This document shows positions 1 to 7,972 of a stretch of DNA of 34,597 bases, piece after piece. Made by a program: the position numbers and the translations under genes. Source of the DNA: an uncultured Chloroflexota bacterium (lineage in GTDB: Bacteria > Chloroflexota > Chloroflexia > Chloroflexales > Roseiflexaceae); contig CALFIC010000164.1 in assembly GCA_937876225.1 (NCBI GenBank), positions 1 to 34,597 on the forward strand. The letters are read 5' to 3'. Positions within the stretch are counted from its first letter, which is position 1. Each line of letters starts with the position of its first letter. The notes beneath the pieces were generated by a model. It saw nothing but the letters and a program-made list of their open reading frames with translations, did not search any database and was not told the origin of the DNA.

Positions 1-2
1 AT

Positions 3-83
3 ATAGGGCATGGCCAGACGGTCATCGAGACACTCCGGAGCCATGGGTATGGCGTCGAACAAAACGCAGAGTGGGGCGCATGA
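3..83 (+). CDS. C-terminal end of an unknown upstream gene (partial)
   Basis: The frame starting at base 3 is open from the window edge to a TGA at 81-83 and encodes 26 residues ending in VEQNAEWGA. The TGA overlaps the ATG (80-82) of the HAD gene in an ATGA arrangement, typical of translationally coupled genes. I cannot recognise a family from so short a piece. The alternative is that the neighbouring frame, also open to the left edge, is an N-terminal extension of the HAD gene; the HAD fold starting right after base 80 argues against that. Confidence 0.45.
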   Translation: MGHGQTVIETLRSHGYGVEQNAEWGA

Positions 84-898
84 ACACCAACCCCATCCGC
101 TTGATTGTCAGCGATATCGACAGTACCTTGATTTGGCGAGGGCACTTGCCTCCACAAAACCGTGCGGCCCTCGCTGCCGCCCACCAACGTGGCATCCACG
201 TGGTGCTGGCGACCGTGCGCAAATATTCGTCGGCCAAAGAAATCGCCGACCAGCTCGATTTCGCCTGCCCCTTGATTTGCGAAGGAGGCGCAACCACCTA
301 CGACGCCACCGGACAATGCGTGGCTGCGATTGCGATTCCGGCCGACGTTATGCAGATTATCGCCCAGACTGCCGACCACCATGCGATTCCGCTGTTACTT
401 ACCAGCACGGGCACCAACTATGCCACGGCCGGCGCCATCAAAGAATTATCGGGGTTTGACCCAGACACTCATCATGTCGAAAACGCCACTAGCGTCAGTC
501 AACAGCACGCCATTACCCGGATTATCGTCGCCGAAGCGCATCATGTGCATGCCCTCGAAGCGGCTATCGCTCATCTGCCTATCCGCATCGCCAAGCATTT
601 TAATCGAGAAGGGGTGCTCGAAGACGCCGTGATTACCGCACCCACCGCCACCAAAGAAGCCGCCCTGCTGGCGTGGTGCCAACAACGGGGGCTCGATTGG
701 CACGATGTGTTGGCGATTGGAGATGCCGAAGCCGATTTGGCGATGGTGCAGGCGGCCCGCATCGGCGTAGCCCCCGCCAATGCCCACGCTACCGTCAAGG
801 CCGTCGCCAATTGGGTAGGTCCGTTAGCTGAAGCAGGTGCGGTAGCCGAAGCGATTCAACGTTTTGTATTTGATCAACAAACGAAAGCAGGTTTTTGA
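80..898 (+). CDS. Cof-type HAD-IIB family hydrolase (sugar-phosphate phosphatase-like)
   Basis: A 272-residue cytoplasmic HAD phosphatase. Motif I is SDIDSTL near residues 10-16 (the nucleophile Asp and the +2 Asp are both present). Motif II is the Thr of VLATVRK near residue 47. Motif III is the Lys of TATKEAALL near residue 195. Motif IV is IGDAEADLAM near residue 216, with acidic Mg2+ ligands. The long C2-type cap between motifs II and III and the overall length fit the Cof/SPP family, which dephosphorylates sugar phosphates or similar small metabolites; the substrate cannot be read from sequence. I chose ATG 80 over GTG 71 because the domain begins immediately after it and it overlaps the previous stop. 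The stop overlaps the next start at 898, so the three genes probably form one operon. Confidence 0.85.
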   Translation: MNTNPIRLIVSDIDSTLIWRGHLPPQNRAALAAAHQRGIHVVLATVRKYSSAKEIADQLDFACPLICEGGATTYDATGQCVAAIAIPADVMQIIAQTADHHAIPLLLTSTGTNYATAGAIKELSGFDPDTHHVENATSVSQQHAITRIIVAEAHHVHALEAAIAHLPIRIAKHFNREGVLEDAVITAPTATKEAALLAWCQQRGLDWHDVLAIGDAEADLAMVQAARIGVAPANAHATVKAVANWVGPLAEAGAVAEAIQRFVFDQQTKAGF

Positions 899-1119
899 TG
901 ATTATGGCAGGCTCGCGCACCGCCACGATTTTGGCGATTCAGACGATTAGCATACATGGCACCATCATGGTCGACGTCAGCTATCAAATCACCAGCGAAG
1001 CCACACCCCGCAATGCCCGCCTCGGCGGCGAAGCCATCAATGGCAATTTGGTGGTGGGGGCGAGCGTGCAAGTGACCTTTGTGATGAATGTGGCCACCGG
1101 CATGAGCGTGACAGGATAG
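898..1119 (+). CDS. Small hypothetical protein coupled to the HAD gene
   Basis: A 73-residue protein beginning at the ATG at 898 that overlaps the TGA of the HAD gene (ATGA). It is rich in Val, Thr, Ile and Gly with alternating hydrophobic stretches, suggesting a small beta-rich domain. It has no signal peptide or clear membrane helix, and I do not recognise a family. Support for it being real comes from the coupling geometry and from the strong hairpin that follows about 30 bases after its stop. A TTG one codon earlier (895) is an alternative start. Confidence 0.5.
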   Translation: MIMAGSRTATILAIQTISIHGTIMVDVSYQITSEATPRNARLGGEAINGNLVVGASVQVTFVMNVATGMSVTG

Positions 1120-1148
1120 CACTCCAGCTATTCCACGATGTACTAGCG

Positions 1149-1191
1149 AACGGGCACTCTCCGTCACGATGGGTGACAGAGAGTGCCCGTT
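1149..1191. terminator. Long hairpin between convergent genes (probable bidirectional terminator)
   Basis: Arms 1149-1161 and 1179-1191 are a perfect 13-bp inverted repeat. After one mismatch a further 5 bp pair (1163-1167 with 1173-1177) around a 5-nt loop. No T-run follows on either strand, so it is not a classic intrinsic terminator, but it lies between the stop at 1119 (+) and the stop at 1294 (-), where a shared terminator or 3'-end stabiliser is expected. Confidence 0.5.
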
Positions 1192-1293
1192 ATGGGTGTG
1201 GAGTGTTTGAGTACATCACGGGCAACGCGACGGGTATTCGCGCCGATCCCAATACATTATTGTCGTCGCCAAAACTACCACCGGCGCACTAGG

Positions 1294-3075
1294 CTATGGT
1301 ATGCGCGTCGCACTCGCTGTAGGGGTGTTGGTGGCGGTGCGCGTCGCAGTGCGGGTAACGGTACTAGTGGCAGTACGCGTCGCAGTGCGAGTGTTGGTGG
1401 CGGTGCGAGTGTTAGTGGCGGTGCGAGTGTTGGTGGCGGTGCGAGTGTTGGTGGCGGTACGAGTGTTGGTGGCGGTGTTGGTAGCGGTGTACGTAGGAGT
1501 TGCAGTAATCCACTTGGCAAACAGGGTGATATTACCCGCAGTACTCGGCACATACGGAAACGTCAATGTACTGCCACCATCGCTTGCAGACCAGCCCACA
1601 AAGGTATAATCGGACCGCGTCGGTGGTGTTGGTGCGGATATCGGCAGCCCCTGCAACACTACCCCTGACGCAATTGCAGACCCACCGTTGGTGTTATAGG
1701 TGAGGGTGTATACTCCCTCTGCAATGGTCAGACCATCCATAAGACTTCCAACCGCCGGATATCCGAGTGCAGTAGACCGGATGTATGCAGTAGCGCCAGT
1801 GACACCGCTAAACGTGTCACTTGCGAGCGTCGGCTTATCAGCCAAGAAATACACGCTTCTCAGCGCGCTTGCACCTGTGAAGGCATTACTCCCGATGGAT
1901 ATGACCCCTGCTGGGATAGTGATAGCAGCGAGGGCTCTGGCATTATAGAATGCAGATTCCCCAATGGATGTGACCCCTGCCGGAATGGTGATAGCTGTGA
2001 GAGCAGTTGCACCTCTGAATGCAGATTCCCCGATGGATGCGAGCTGGCTGCCGGCTGCGAAGGTGACGGTTGTGAGGCTATTCGTACTGTGGAAGGCCCG
2101 AGACCCGATGGATGTGACCCCTGCCGGGATGGCGATAGCGGTGAGGGCAACTGCACCTTGGAACGCAGATTCCCCGATGGAGGTGACTCCTGCTGGGATG
2201 GTGATAGCAGTGAGCGCGCTTGCATAAGCGAACGCACCCACCCCGATGGAGGTGACTCCTGCTGGGATGGTGATGGCCGTGAGAGCGCTTGTATAACCGA
2301 ACGTGTTATCTCCGATGGATGTGACCCTTGCTGGGATGGTGATAGCAGTGAGCGCGCTTGCACCAAAGAACGCTGCTTCCCCGATGGAGGTGAGTTGGCT
2401 ACCGGCTGCGAAAGTGACGGTTTTGAGTCTGCTTGCAGCTGAGAATGCACCCACCCCGATGGAGGTGACCCCTGCTGGGATGGTGATAGCAGTGAGCGCG
2501 CTTGCATAAGCGAACGCATACGCCCCGATGGATGTGAGTTGGCTACCTGCTGCAAAGGTGACGGTTTTGAGGCTGCTTGCATTATAGAATGCTCGCGCCC
2601 TGATGGATGTGACTTCCGCTGGGATGGTGATAGCGGTGAGAGCGCTTGCATTTTCGAACGCGCTCTCCCCGATGGATGTGAGTTGGCTGTTGGCTGCGAA
2701 GGTCACGGTTTTGAGTCTGCTTGCAGCTGAGAACGCGCTCTCCCCGATGGATGTGACTCCTGCTGGGATGGTGATGGCCGTGAGGGCAGTTGCACGAAAG
2801 AACGCGCCCGCCCCGATGGATGTGACTCCTGCTGGGATGGTGATGGCCGTGAGGGCAACTGCACCTTGGAACGCGTTCAACCCTATTGATATGACCTCTA
2901 CCGGAATGGTCGCTGTGCCAGTACAATTATCGTTACCGGTGACGCGGTTGTTTGTGATAGTGAACGTCCCACTCAGCGAGCATGCTACGGTCGTTGTCGC
3001 TGCCTGTGCCAGCGTGCCATTCAATCCAAACAACATCATACTAATGAGGAGTAGCGTCAATATTCGGTAATGCAT
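1294..3075 (-). CDS. Secreted BspA-type leucine-rich repeat protein with Thr-rich tail
   Basis: 593 residues. Residues 1-25 are a signal peptide (MHYRILTLLLISMMLFGLNG, then LAQAA). About residues 60-430 hold fifteen LRR_5 (BspA/Treponema pallidum-type) units of about 23 residues built on VTSIGxxAFxxASALTAITI, plus a degenerate sixteenth. Two flavours occur: a common LTAITIPAG type and a rarer LKTVTFAAGSQ type. Near residues 460-530 comes a Listeria-Bacteroides (Flg_new) repeat, with YTLTYNTNGGSA and FVGWSA...LFAKW. The last 65 or so residues are a Thr/Asn/Arg tail with a six-residue period (TNTRTA). LRR_5 proteins are usually surface-displayed binding proteins; that role is inferred here. The ATG at 3075 has an AAGGA ribosome site 6 bases upstream. 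The repeats keep several other frames open, which are shadows. Confidence 0.85.
   Translation of the reverse strand: MHYRILTLLLISMMLFGLNGTLAQAATTTVACSLSGTFTITNNRVTGNDNCTGTATIPVEVISIGLNAFQGAVALTAITIPAGVTSIGAGAFFRATALTAITIPAGVTSIGESAFSAASRLKTVTFAANSQLTSIGESAFENASALTAITIPAEVTSIRARAFYNASSLKTVTFAAGSQLTSIGAYAFAYASALTAITIPAGVTSIGVGAFSAASRLKTVTFAAGSQLTSIGEAAFFGASALTAITIPARVTSIGDNTFGYTSALTAITIPAGVTSIGVGAFAYASALTAITIPAGVTSIGESAFQGAVALTAIAIPAGVTSIGSRAFHSTNSLTTVTFAAGSQLASIGESAFRGATALTAITIPAGVTSIGESAFYNARALAAITIPAGVISIGSNAFTGASALRSVYFLADKPTLASDTFSGVTGATAYIRSTALGYPAVGSLMDGLTIAEGVYTLTYNTNGGSAIASGVVLQGLPISAPTPPTRSDYTFVGWSASDGGSTLTFPYVPSTAGNITLFAKWITATPTYTATNTATNTRTATNTRTATNTRTATNTRTATNTRTATRTATSTVTRTATRTATNTPTASATRIP
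1385..1474. repeat. 18-bp tandem repeat (5 units) in the Thr-rich tail
   Basis: Five consecutive 18-bp units of the form gtgcgagtgttggtggcg (+ strand) with one or two substitutions per copy, flanked by degenerate copies. Read on the minus strand they encode the six-residue period of the LRR protein's Thr/Asn/Arg tail. Low divergence between copies suggests recent expansion or slippage. Confidence 0.8.
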
Positions 3076-3118
3076 TTTTTTCCTTGCAATGACAACGATT
3101 TAATATCCACACTAATTA

Positions 3119-3148
3119 ATAAAAGTGGTATAAAGATCACTTTATCAA
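3119..3148 (-). promoter_or_regulatory. Possible sigma70-type promoter of the LRR gene
   Basis: On the minus strand TTGATA (3143-3148) and TTTTAT (3119-3124) are separated by 18 bases, about 45 bases upstream of the LRR start. A 6-bp inverted repeat (3122-3127 with 3138-3143) sits in the spacer and could be an operator. The region is AT-rich, so a chance match is possible. Confidence 0.3.
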
Positions 3149-3317
3149 ATATAGTAACATCTTAACCCGTCTGTACTGTAGACGCAACTGTCGCCCCATG
3201 TCAGCAAGTTTTTTGAGAATTACTATTTATTTTTTAAAATCCCATCACAATATGCTAAATGACAAGGTATAAATTCGTTGGTCCGTTGGTACGGTACGTG
3301 TTAACGGTGGTACGTGC

Positions 3318-3353
3318 GTAGAGACGCAGCATACTGCGGCTCTACTCTACGCA
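3318..3353. repeat. Dispersed imperfect palindrome (GTAGAGACGCAGC type)
   Basis: Arms 3318-3330 and 3333-3345 pair with two mismatches around a 2-nt centre. A second arm at 3346-3353 can instead pair with 3315-3322, and T residues follow on the + strand. Short palindromes of this kind recur between genes in filamentous bacteria. A decayed relative lies at 32086-32105. It sits just beyond the stop of the SCP2-like gene and may also end its transcript. Confidence 0.45.
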
Positions 3354-3359
3354 TTTTTA

Positions 3360-3875
3360 TCACATAATTCGATCTAAGCTCATCAAAAACGACAACCCAC
3401 TGACAATCTGCATGCGCCCCATCATCACCGCCATTTGGGGATTGAGCGTACCCGCCAACAACCCTACGGCGTCGGCTTGCGACATTTTGATTACCGCTTC
3501 GGGTTGTGTGGCATCATTGAAGTTGACCCGCACCTCACCACCATCACTCAAGTTCAAACACAACGCCCCTTGGAGCTGGTGGAGATTGTGCAATTTGCCC
3601 CGCACAATCGGCTCGGTCACAAAGCGCATGCTGCCTTGTTGAAGCATCGTCGCAAATATTGTGGCGGGAGCCGTCAAACGTATATTCGCCGGACCATCAC
3701 TCTCCGTCACCGTAACGCTCGCACCGTCAATCGCCACCCGCACGATTTGCTGACTGTCTGTGGCATGAAGTACCACGGTGAGTTTGGTGCTCTCACGGGT
3801 GGCCGCCGGTAATTGGGCGATTATGGCAACACATTGCTCTTTGAGGGGTTGTACGAGTTCAATTAAAGTAATCAT
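3360..3875 (-). CDS. SCP2 sterol-binding-domain-like protein
   Basis: 171 residues, no signal peptide or membrane helix. The C-terminal half resembles SCP2/sterol-carrier domains: a beta-rich stretch with a GARL-like segment, then an LAGTLNPQMAVMMGRMQI motif near residues 140-157, corresponding to the conserved G-x-hydrophobic-x-P-x-x-A-hydrophobic-x-G-x-hydrophobic signature. SCP2 domains bind lipids or other hydrophobic ligands in a tunnel; the ligand here is unknown. The start at 3875 overlaps the TGA of the upstream gene (ATGA), so the two are translationally coupled and probably work together. Confidence 0.6.
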   Translation of the reverse strand: MITLIELVQPLKEQCVAIIAQLPAATRESTKLTVVLHATDSQQIVRVAIDGASVTVTESDGPANIRLTAPATIFATMLQQGSMRFVTEPIVRGKLHNLHQLQGALCLNLSDGGEVRVNFNDATQPEAVIKMSQADAVGLLAGTLNPQMAVMMGRMQIVSGLSFLMSLDRIM

Positions 3876-4411
3876 GGTTGCACGCTTTCTTGTAACAACG
3901 TCAATACGAGAGGGGGATCGGGCGCAAGGACGAGTGTCATCGTCAATACCCGTGATGGCGGGACTGGCACCGTAAAAGCAAAGGGCTCAGTGGCATCGGG
4001 ATCGAGAGTGCTGGTCGGACCAGTAACGCCATAGTGAATTCCCGCCGCATCCACAAAGGTAAAATCTTGGACGGCAACGTGCAGTTGGGTCGCGCTATGA
4101 TTTATCAAACGGCCACGGATTTCGAGGGTCGATCCAACGCGCCGAAGTTCTTCCACATAGACGGCAACTCGGGGACCATTGGCTTGGTTGGTCACCGGCG
4201 CCACCGCAGATCCATCTGCAAGCCAGGCCGACACCGCCGCCAGCGGTTTTTCAAGCACCGTACCAATCATAGCCGGAATTTGGGGGGTAGGTGCCTGCTT
4301 AAATACACGCTGGAGGGATGTTTTTTGTTGGTCAAATAACGAAACACCAATCAGCCCTAGTCCAATCACCACACCGACAAGCCATAAGGGGATTTCTCGT
4401 CGTGGTTGCAT
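3872..4411 (-). CDS. Membrane-anchored protein with extracytoplasmic beta-domain
   Basis: 179 residues. A short basic N-terminus (MQPRREI) is followed by one hydrophobic helix at about residues 8-28, then a linker and a beta-sandwich-like region of about 100 residues (VEELRRVGSTLEIRGRLINH onward). That region resembles the DUF4352/FxLYD type of immunoglobulin-like domain found on exported proteins. I chose the ATG at 4411, not the longer open frame, because an AAGGAGGT ribosome site lies 8 bases upstream and upstream residues look non-coding. It overlaps the next gene by 4 bases. Function unknown; possibly a lipid- or envelope-related partner of the SCP2-like protein. Confidence 0.6.
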   Translation of the reverse strand: MQPRREIPLWLVGVVIGLGLIGVSLFDQQKTSLQRVFKQAPTPQIPAMIGTVLEKPLAAVSAWLADGSAVAPVTNQANGPRVAVYVEELRRVGSTLEIRGRLINHSATQLHVAVQDFTFVDAAGIHYGVTGPTSTLDPDATEPFAFTVPVPPSRVLTMTLVLAPDPPLVLTLLQESVQP

Positions 4412-4438
4412 GCCGATTACCTCCTTATGCCGTACGCA

Positions 4439-4444
4439 ATTATA
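4439..4444 (-). promoter_or_regulatory. -10 element for the two-gene minus-strand operon
   Basis: A perfect TATAAT on the minus strand, placing a transcript start about 20 bases upstream of the ATG at 4411. No convincing -35 hexamer is seen at the usual spacing (GGCAAA is the best). Confidence 0.4.
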
Positions 4445-4619
4445 CCCAATACTATACCATTTTGCCGCTACGCTCTCTGGTGCATACAACCAATTTTCAC
4501 TTCGTCGGTTCGCAACGAATATAGTCGAAATCTGCTTAAATACACCGCTCACCATTTTATGGGCGATACAGGTGGTGTACACTAGAAAGCATAATTACTA
4601 CTGTCAAAAGTATTGCATC

Positions 4620-5654
4620 ATGACACAATTTTTGCTCATCGGCATCACCGCCTTGCTTTTTGCCATCATCGCCACCCCCGTTGCCCGCCGCATTGCCCTG
4701 CGGATCGGCGTGGTCGACGCCCCCTCGCAACGCAAAATTCATAGTGCCCCGGTGCCGTTACTCGGGGGGGCAGCGATTTATTTGGCGTGTGTGGGAGCCT
4801 TAGTATTGTTTGGCGAACGGTTCTATATTCGTGAGCTAATTGCGATTTTGTTGGCCGCCACACTGGTATCGCTCTGTGGGCTGGCTGACGACCGTTGGAC
4901 GCTCCATGCCTACCCAAAGTTGCTGGGACAAGCCTTGGCGGCAGTGATTTTGGTGATTGGGGGCATCCAAGTGCAACTATTCACCAACAACACCTACAAC
5001 ATTATTTTGACCATGATTTGGGTGGTGGGGATTACCAATGCCATGAACTTACTCGACAACATGGATGGCTTGTCGAGTGGGGTGGCGACTGTCTGTGGGG
5101 CCTTCTTTTTGTTGCTGGCCGCCCAAAGTGGCCAGATTTTGGTGAGCGCTTTGGCGGCAGGCTTGATCGGGGCCTGTATTGGTTTTTTGCGCTACAACCT
5201 CAACCCGGCCACGATTTTCATGGGCGACACGGGGTCACTTTTTTTGGGATTGTTTTTGGCCGTCTTAGGTATCAAACTGCGCTTCCCTACCAATCAAATC
5301 ATTATCACCTGGATGGTACCGTTGTGCGTGTTGGTATTACCCATCCTTGACACCACGTTAGTGTCGATTTCACGCTTGCGGCGTGGCAAAAACCCCCTTA
5401 CCCACGGCGGCAAAGATCATATTTCGCACCGCTTGGTGCAACTCGGGTTGACCCGCCGTGAAGCCGTGTTGACCTGTTATCTGCTGGCGGGGGTGGGGGG
5501 GATGGTGGCGAGTTATGTGGCCCGCGCCAATGCGCTCGATGCCTATATTGCCGTCGCCTGTTTAATCGGGTTGGGACTGGGAGGGATTGTCTACCTCGAG
5601 CGGCAGGCGCCGATTGTTGAGCCGGCGCCACAAATCGACCCCCAATTGCACTAA
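4620..5654 (+). CDS. wecA: WecA/TagO-family polyprenyl-phosphate HexNAc-1-phosphate transferase
   Basis: 344 residues with about ten or eleven membrane helices. This family moves GlcNAc-1-P (or a relative) from UDP-sugar to undecaprenyl phosphate at the cytoplasmic face, starting lipid-linked glycan synthesis. Hallmarks in order: an early QRKIH..PVPLLGG segment (residues 41-53), the acidic GLADDRW loop near 87, MNLLDNMDGLSSG near 141, NLNPATIFMGDTGS near 198, and the C-terminal cytoplasmic HGGKDHISHRL near 261. The DHxSHRL loop separates WecA/TagO/RfbN-type enzymes from MraY. ATG 4620 begins exactly at the first helix; the much longer open frame upstream is unsupported. The last 93 bases overlap the convergent gene on the other strand. 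WecA versus TagO role cannot be decided here. Confidence 0.88.
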   Translation: MTQFLLIGITALLFAIIATPVARRIALRIGVVDAPSQRKIHSAPVPLLGGAAIYLACVGALVLFGERFYIRELIAILLAATLVSLCGLADDRWTLHAYPKLLGQALAAVILVIGGIQVQLFTNNTYNIILTMIWVVGITNAMNLLDNMDGLSSGVATVCGAFFLLLAAQSGQILVSALAAGLIGACIGFLRYNLNPATIFMGDTGSLFLGLFLAVLGIKLRFPTNQIIITWMVPLCVLVLPILDTTLVSISRLRRGKNPLTHGGKDHISHRLVQLGLTRREAVLTCYLLAGVGGMVASYVARANALDAYIAVACLIGLGLGGIVYLERQAPIVEPAPQIDPQLH

Positions 5655-7766
5655 TGGCGTTTGCCAATTGGCAGTGCTGTGCATGATTTGCCAGCCAAGC
5701 AGCCCCAACAAAAGCACCATGCCATAAAACTTGTACGATACCCCCAGTGTGGTGATGATGCCATAATCAATCCGGTTGTTAAAACTCCATTGATTGCCAA
5801 AGGCAATCAGCCCGTAGCTCAAGCCAAACAGCCAGGCATGACGCACCGAAAGTTGTTGGGTGCGCAAGTGATACAACAACCACAAAAAAACCACACTCAA
5901 AATAGTTTCATAATGCATCCAGGCTGCCGGCACCGCCAACACCATCAACACCGCAAATAATCCATATTGCAAGGCATAACGCGTGCTTTGTGCTGGTTCG
6001 TTGCGCAACGCCAACACGCATACACTTGCAATCACCAACAGACTACAGAGTTGCGCAACCAGCGATACCCCATGCAATGCAAAGATGTGGGCATCAAATG
6101 GCACATCAAACCAACGAGTAATAAAACCAGAAATCGTCTGATTTTCGACCCAAGAAGTGGTGCCGCCAATGTTTGGTAAGACATCAAATAGATAAATCCG
6201 ATGCATATCCCAGCCCATGACCGCAATCGCGATGCCATTACACACCAACATCCCAACCACAAATCCCACGACTGCACGCCAATGCCCTTTGATAATAAAA
6301 AATCCGAGTAACAAAATAGGATAGATTTTGAACAACGTGGCCACGGCGACGAAACTACCTGCAAGACCATCACGCTGATGATAGAGTGCCCAATAACAAA
6401 CGATGATCAACAACAACAACATAATATCGATCTGGCCACTTGCGATGGTATCAACCAACGGACGAAACATCCCCAGCATGGTAATAGCCGGTATTGCCCA
6501 GTGCCATGCTGGCCGGAGCGTACGCCACCAAATCACCATCGCCAGCACCACAATCACAATCGTCACCAAACGGTACCAAAACATCACTGTTAAACCGCTC
6601 ATTTCCACAAACGGTTGGAAAAGCATGCCATAAAACGGTGGCACTTTGAATACTGCACCCACATGATTGGTAAGCACCGCATGGATGTCGTACAACGAGC
6701 CGCCCCGCTCCCAGTTACGCGCCCCCTTAAACAAAATCCAAAAATCAGTACCGTCGCGCCCCATCGCATAAACGACGACTTCCCCCCAGATGACCATGGC
6801 GCCACTACACAATACCACCACAACAGCACGGGGCCAATCGTGCCAACGTTTTTTTGTATATGCCCACCCGAATGCCAAACCAATCAAGCCAATTTGCACC
6901 GCACCCAACCACGCTGTTTCACCACGGATCCCATTGGTCATGCCCATCAGTGCTTGGAGTCCTTGCACGCCAGCCAACAACCACCACGCACACATACCGA
7001 CAAATGGGAGCATAGCACCGGCAATGTTTCCTGTCGCGCGGCTCATGCGCGCAAGGATGACATATCCGACCACCATCGCGGTCACCACCACCAGCCCCAT
7101 CACCAAAAATGGTTGCGTGCCATAGGGTTGGATGACGCCAGCATATGCGATTCCCACACCAACCATAGCTGGAATGGTGATTTGCCATAGTTGGCGCACA
7201 AATAGATACTGACACAACACTGCTATCAAAAAAATCAATCCCACTGCCGCACCCACAATTGCCGGCGCAGGGATTGGTGCAGTCATCGTGGTAGGAGATA
7301 ATCCGACTGCTGACACCACAATCCCCAGCGGCCGCGGATCCTGTGGCGCTGTCCATGTCGTACTTTGGATGGTCAATTCGTGATACCACGCAAACGCCAT
7401 CGTGCTCCGAATCAGACTTTTGTAGCGCCGTATCTGGCCAGGTTCAATCGTTGCCATAATCAGGGGTGGGGTATTGGGCCAGCCGAGCGTGACCTGCGGT
7501 GGTGGTGTTCCAGCAGGGTAGCTATTGAGCAGGCGTACCGTCGCTACCACGAAGCCAGGCGGTGGTTGGAGCACACGTACCGTCGCACGGTCAGTACTCC
7601 AACGCATATATTGCCCCGCAAATGATTCGGGAGCCAAAAACCCATGGATGAACAAATCATCATCATGTCCGATAGGGACAGGAGTAACCCACGTCGTACG
7701 CCATGCTACCACCAACATACAGGTAGCAAGTATGAGCATAACGATTATGAGATATCGACGGTTCAT
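5562..7766 (-). CDS. GT87 (DUF2029)-type polyprenyl-phosphate-sugar glycosyltransferase, membrane
   Basis: 734 residues. An N-terminal helix (residues 5-22) is followed by an extracytoplasmic region of about 150 residues, then about 14 membrane helices. Near residue 345 comes MGRDGTDFWILFKGARNW followed by GGSLYD and VPPFYGMLFQPF. This matches the GT87 layout (acidic DF after the first core helix, then YD and a P..LF.P loop), a GT-C fold family using lipid-linked mannose or similar donors outside the membrane. The start at 7766 has AGGAGT 5 bases upstream; the open frame before it is not needed. The N-terminal region resembles that of the YfhO-like protein at 10383-13595. The 3' end overlaps wecA by 93 bp. 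Confidence 0.7.
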   Translation of the reverse strand: MNRRYLIIVMLILATCMLVVAWRTTWVTPVPIGHDDDLFIHGFLAPESFAGQYMRWSTDRATVRVLQPPPGFVVATVRLLNSYPAGTPPPQVTLGWPNTPPLIMATIEPGQIRRYKSLIRSTMAFAWYHELTIQSTTWTAPQDPRPLGIVVSAVGLSPTTMTAPIPAPAIVGAAVGLIFLIAVLCQYLFVRQLWQITIPAMVGVGIAYAGVIQPYGTQPFLVMGLVVVTAMVVGYVILARMSRATGNIAGAMLPFVGMCAWWLLAGVQGLQALMGMTNGIRGETAWLGAVQIGLIGLAFGWAYTKKRWHDWPRAVVVVLCSGAMVIWGEVVVYAMGRDGTDFWILFKGARNWERGGSLYDIHAVLTNHVGAVFKVPPFYGMLFQPFVEMSGLTVMFWYRLVTIVIVVLAMVIWWRTLRPAWHWAIPAITMLGMFRPLVDTIASGQIDIMLLLLIIVCYWALYHQRDGLAGSFVAVATLFKIYPILLLGFFIIKGHWRAVVGFVVGMLVCNGIAIAVMGWDMHRIYLFDVLPNIGGTTSWVENQTISGFITRWFDVPFDAHIFALHGVSLVAQLCSLLVIASVCVLALRNEPAQSTRYALQYGLFAVLMVLAVPAAWMHYETILSVVFLWLLYHLRTQQLSVRHAWLFGLSYGLIAFGNQWSFNNRIDYGIITTLGVSYKFYGMVLLLGLLGWQIMHSTANWQTPLVQLGVDLWRRLNNRRLPLEVDNPSQSQPD

Positions 7767-7920
7767 GGGTACTCCTAATCCGCTACATCCACGAAAAACA
7801 CGACCCACGACATCGATCGTTGGGTTCACCACAAAAAATCATCAGCCATATCAGCCAATAAAAAGCGGATATTTGAATCGGTGATTCCACGCACCACAAG
7901 CCCACACACCGTCGAATTTA

Positions 7921-7948
7921 TTGATTTTTACAGTATACTATTGATAAT
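7921..7948 (+). promoter_or_regulatory. Possible promoter of the map-psuG operon
   Basis: TTGATT (7921-7926) and GATAAT (7943-7948) are separated by 16 bases, ending about 24 bases upstream of the start. An alternative -10, TATACT, lies at 7934-7939. The stretch is AT-rich compared with the flanking genes. Confidence 0.35.
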
Positions 7949-7972
7949 AAAAACTATCCAAAGGAGCAACAT

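Noticed and set aside
1183..2930. Several long frames across the LRR gene on both strands (GGGASV-type, DGGDSCWDGD-type, PSQQGSPPSG-type repeats)
   Set aside because: They are frame-shifted readings of the LRR and Thr-tail repeats; a periodic sequence keeps all frames open. Only the minus-strand frame gives a signal peptide and known domains.
4179..4619. 147-codon N-terminal extension of the WecA-type enzyme
   Set aside because: The extension overlaps the divergent anchored-protein gene and its promoter. The family starts at the first helix, exactly at ATG 4620.
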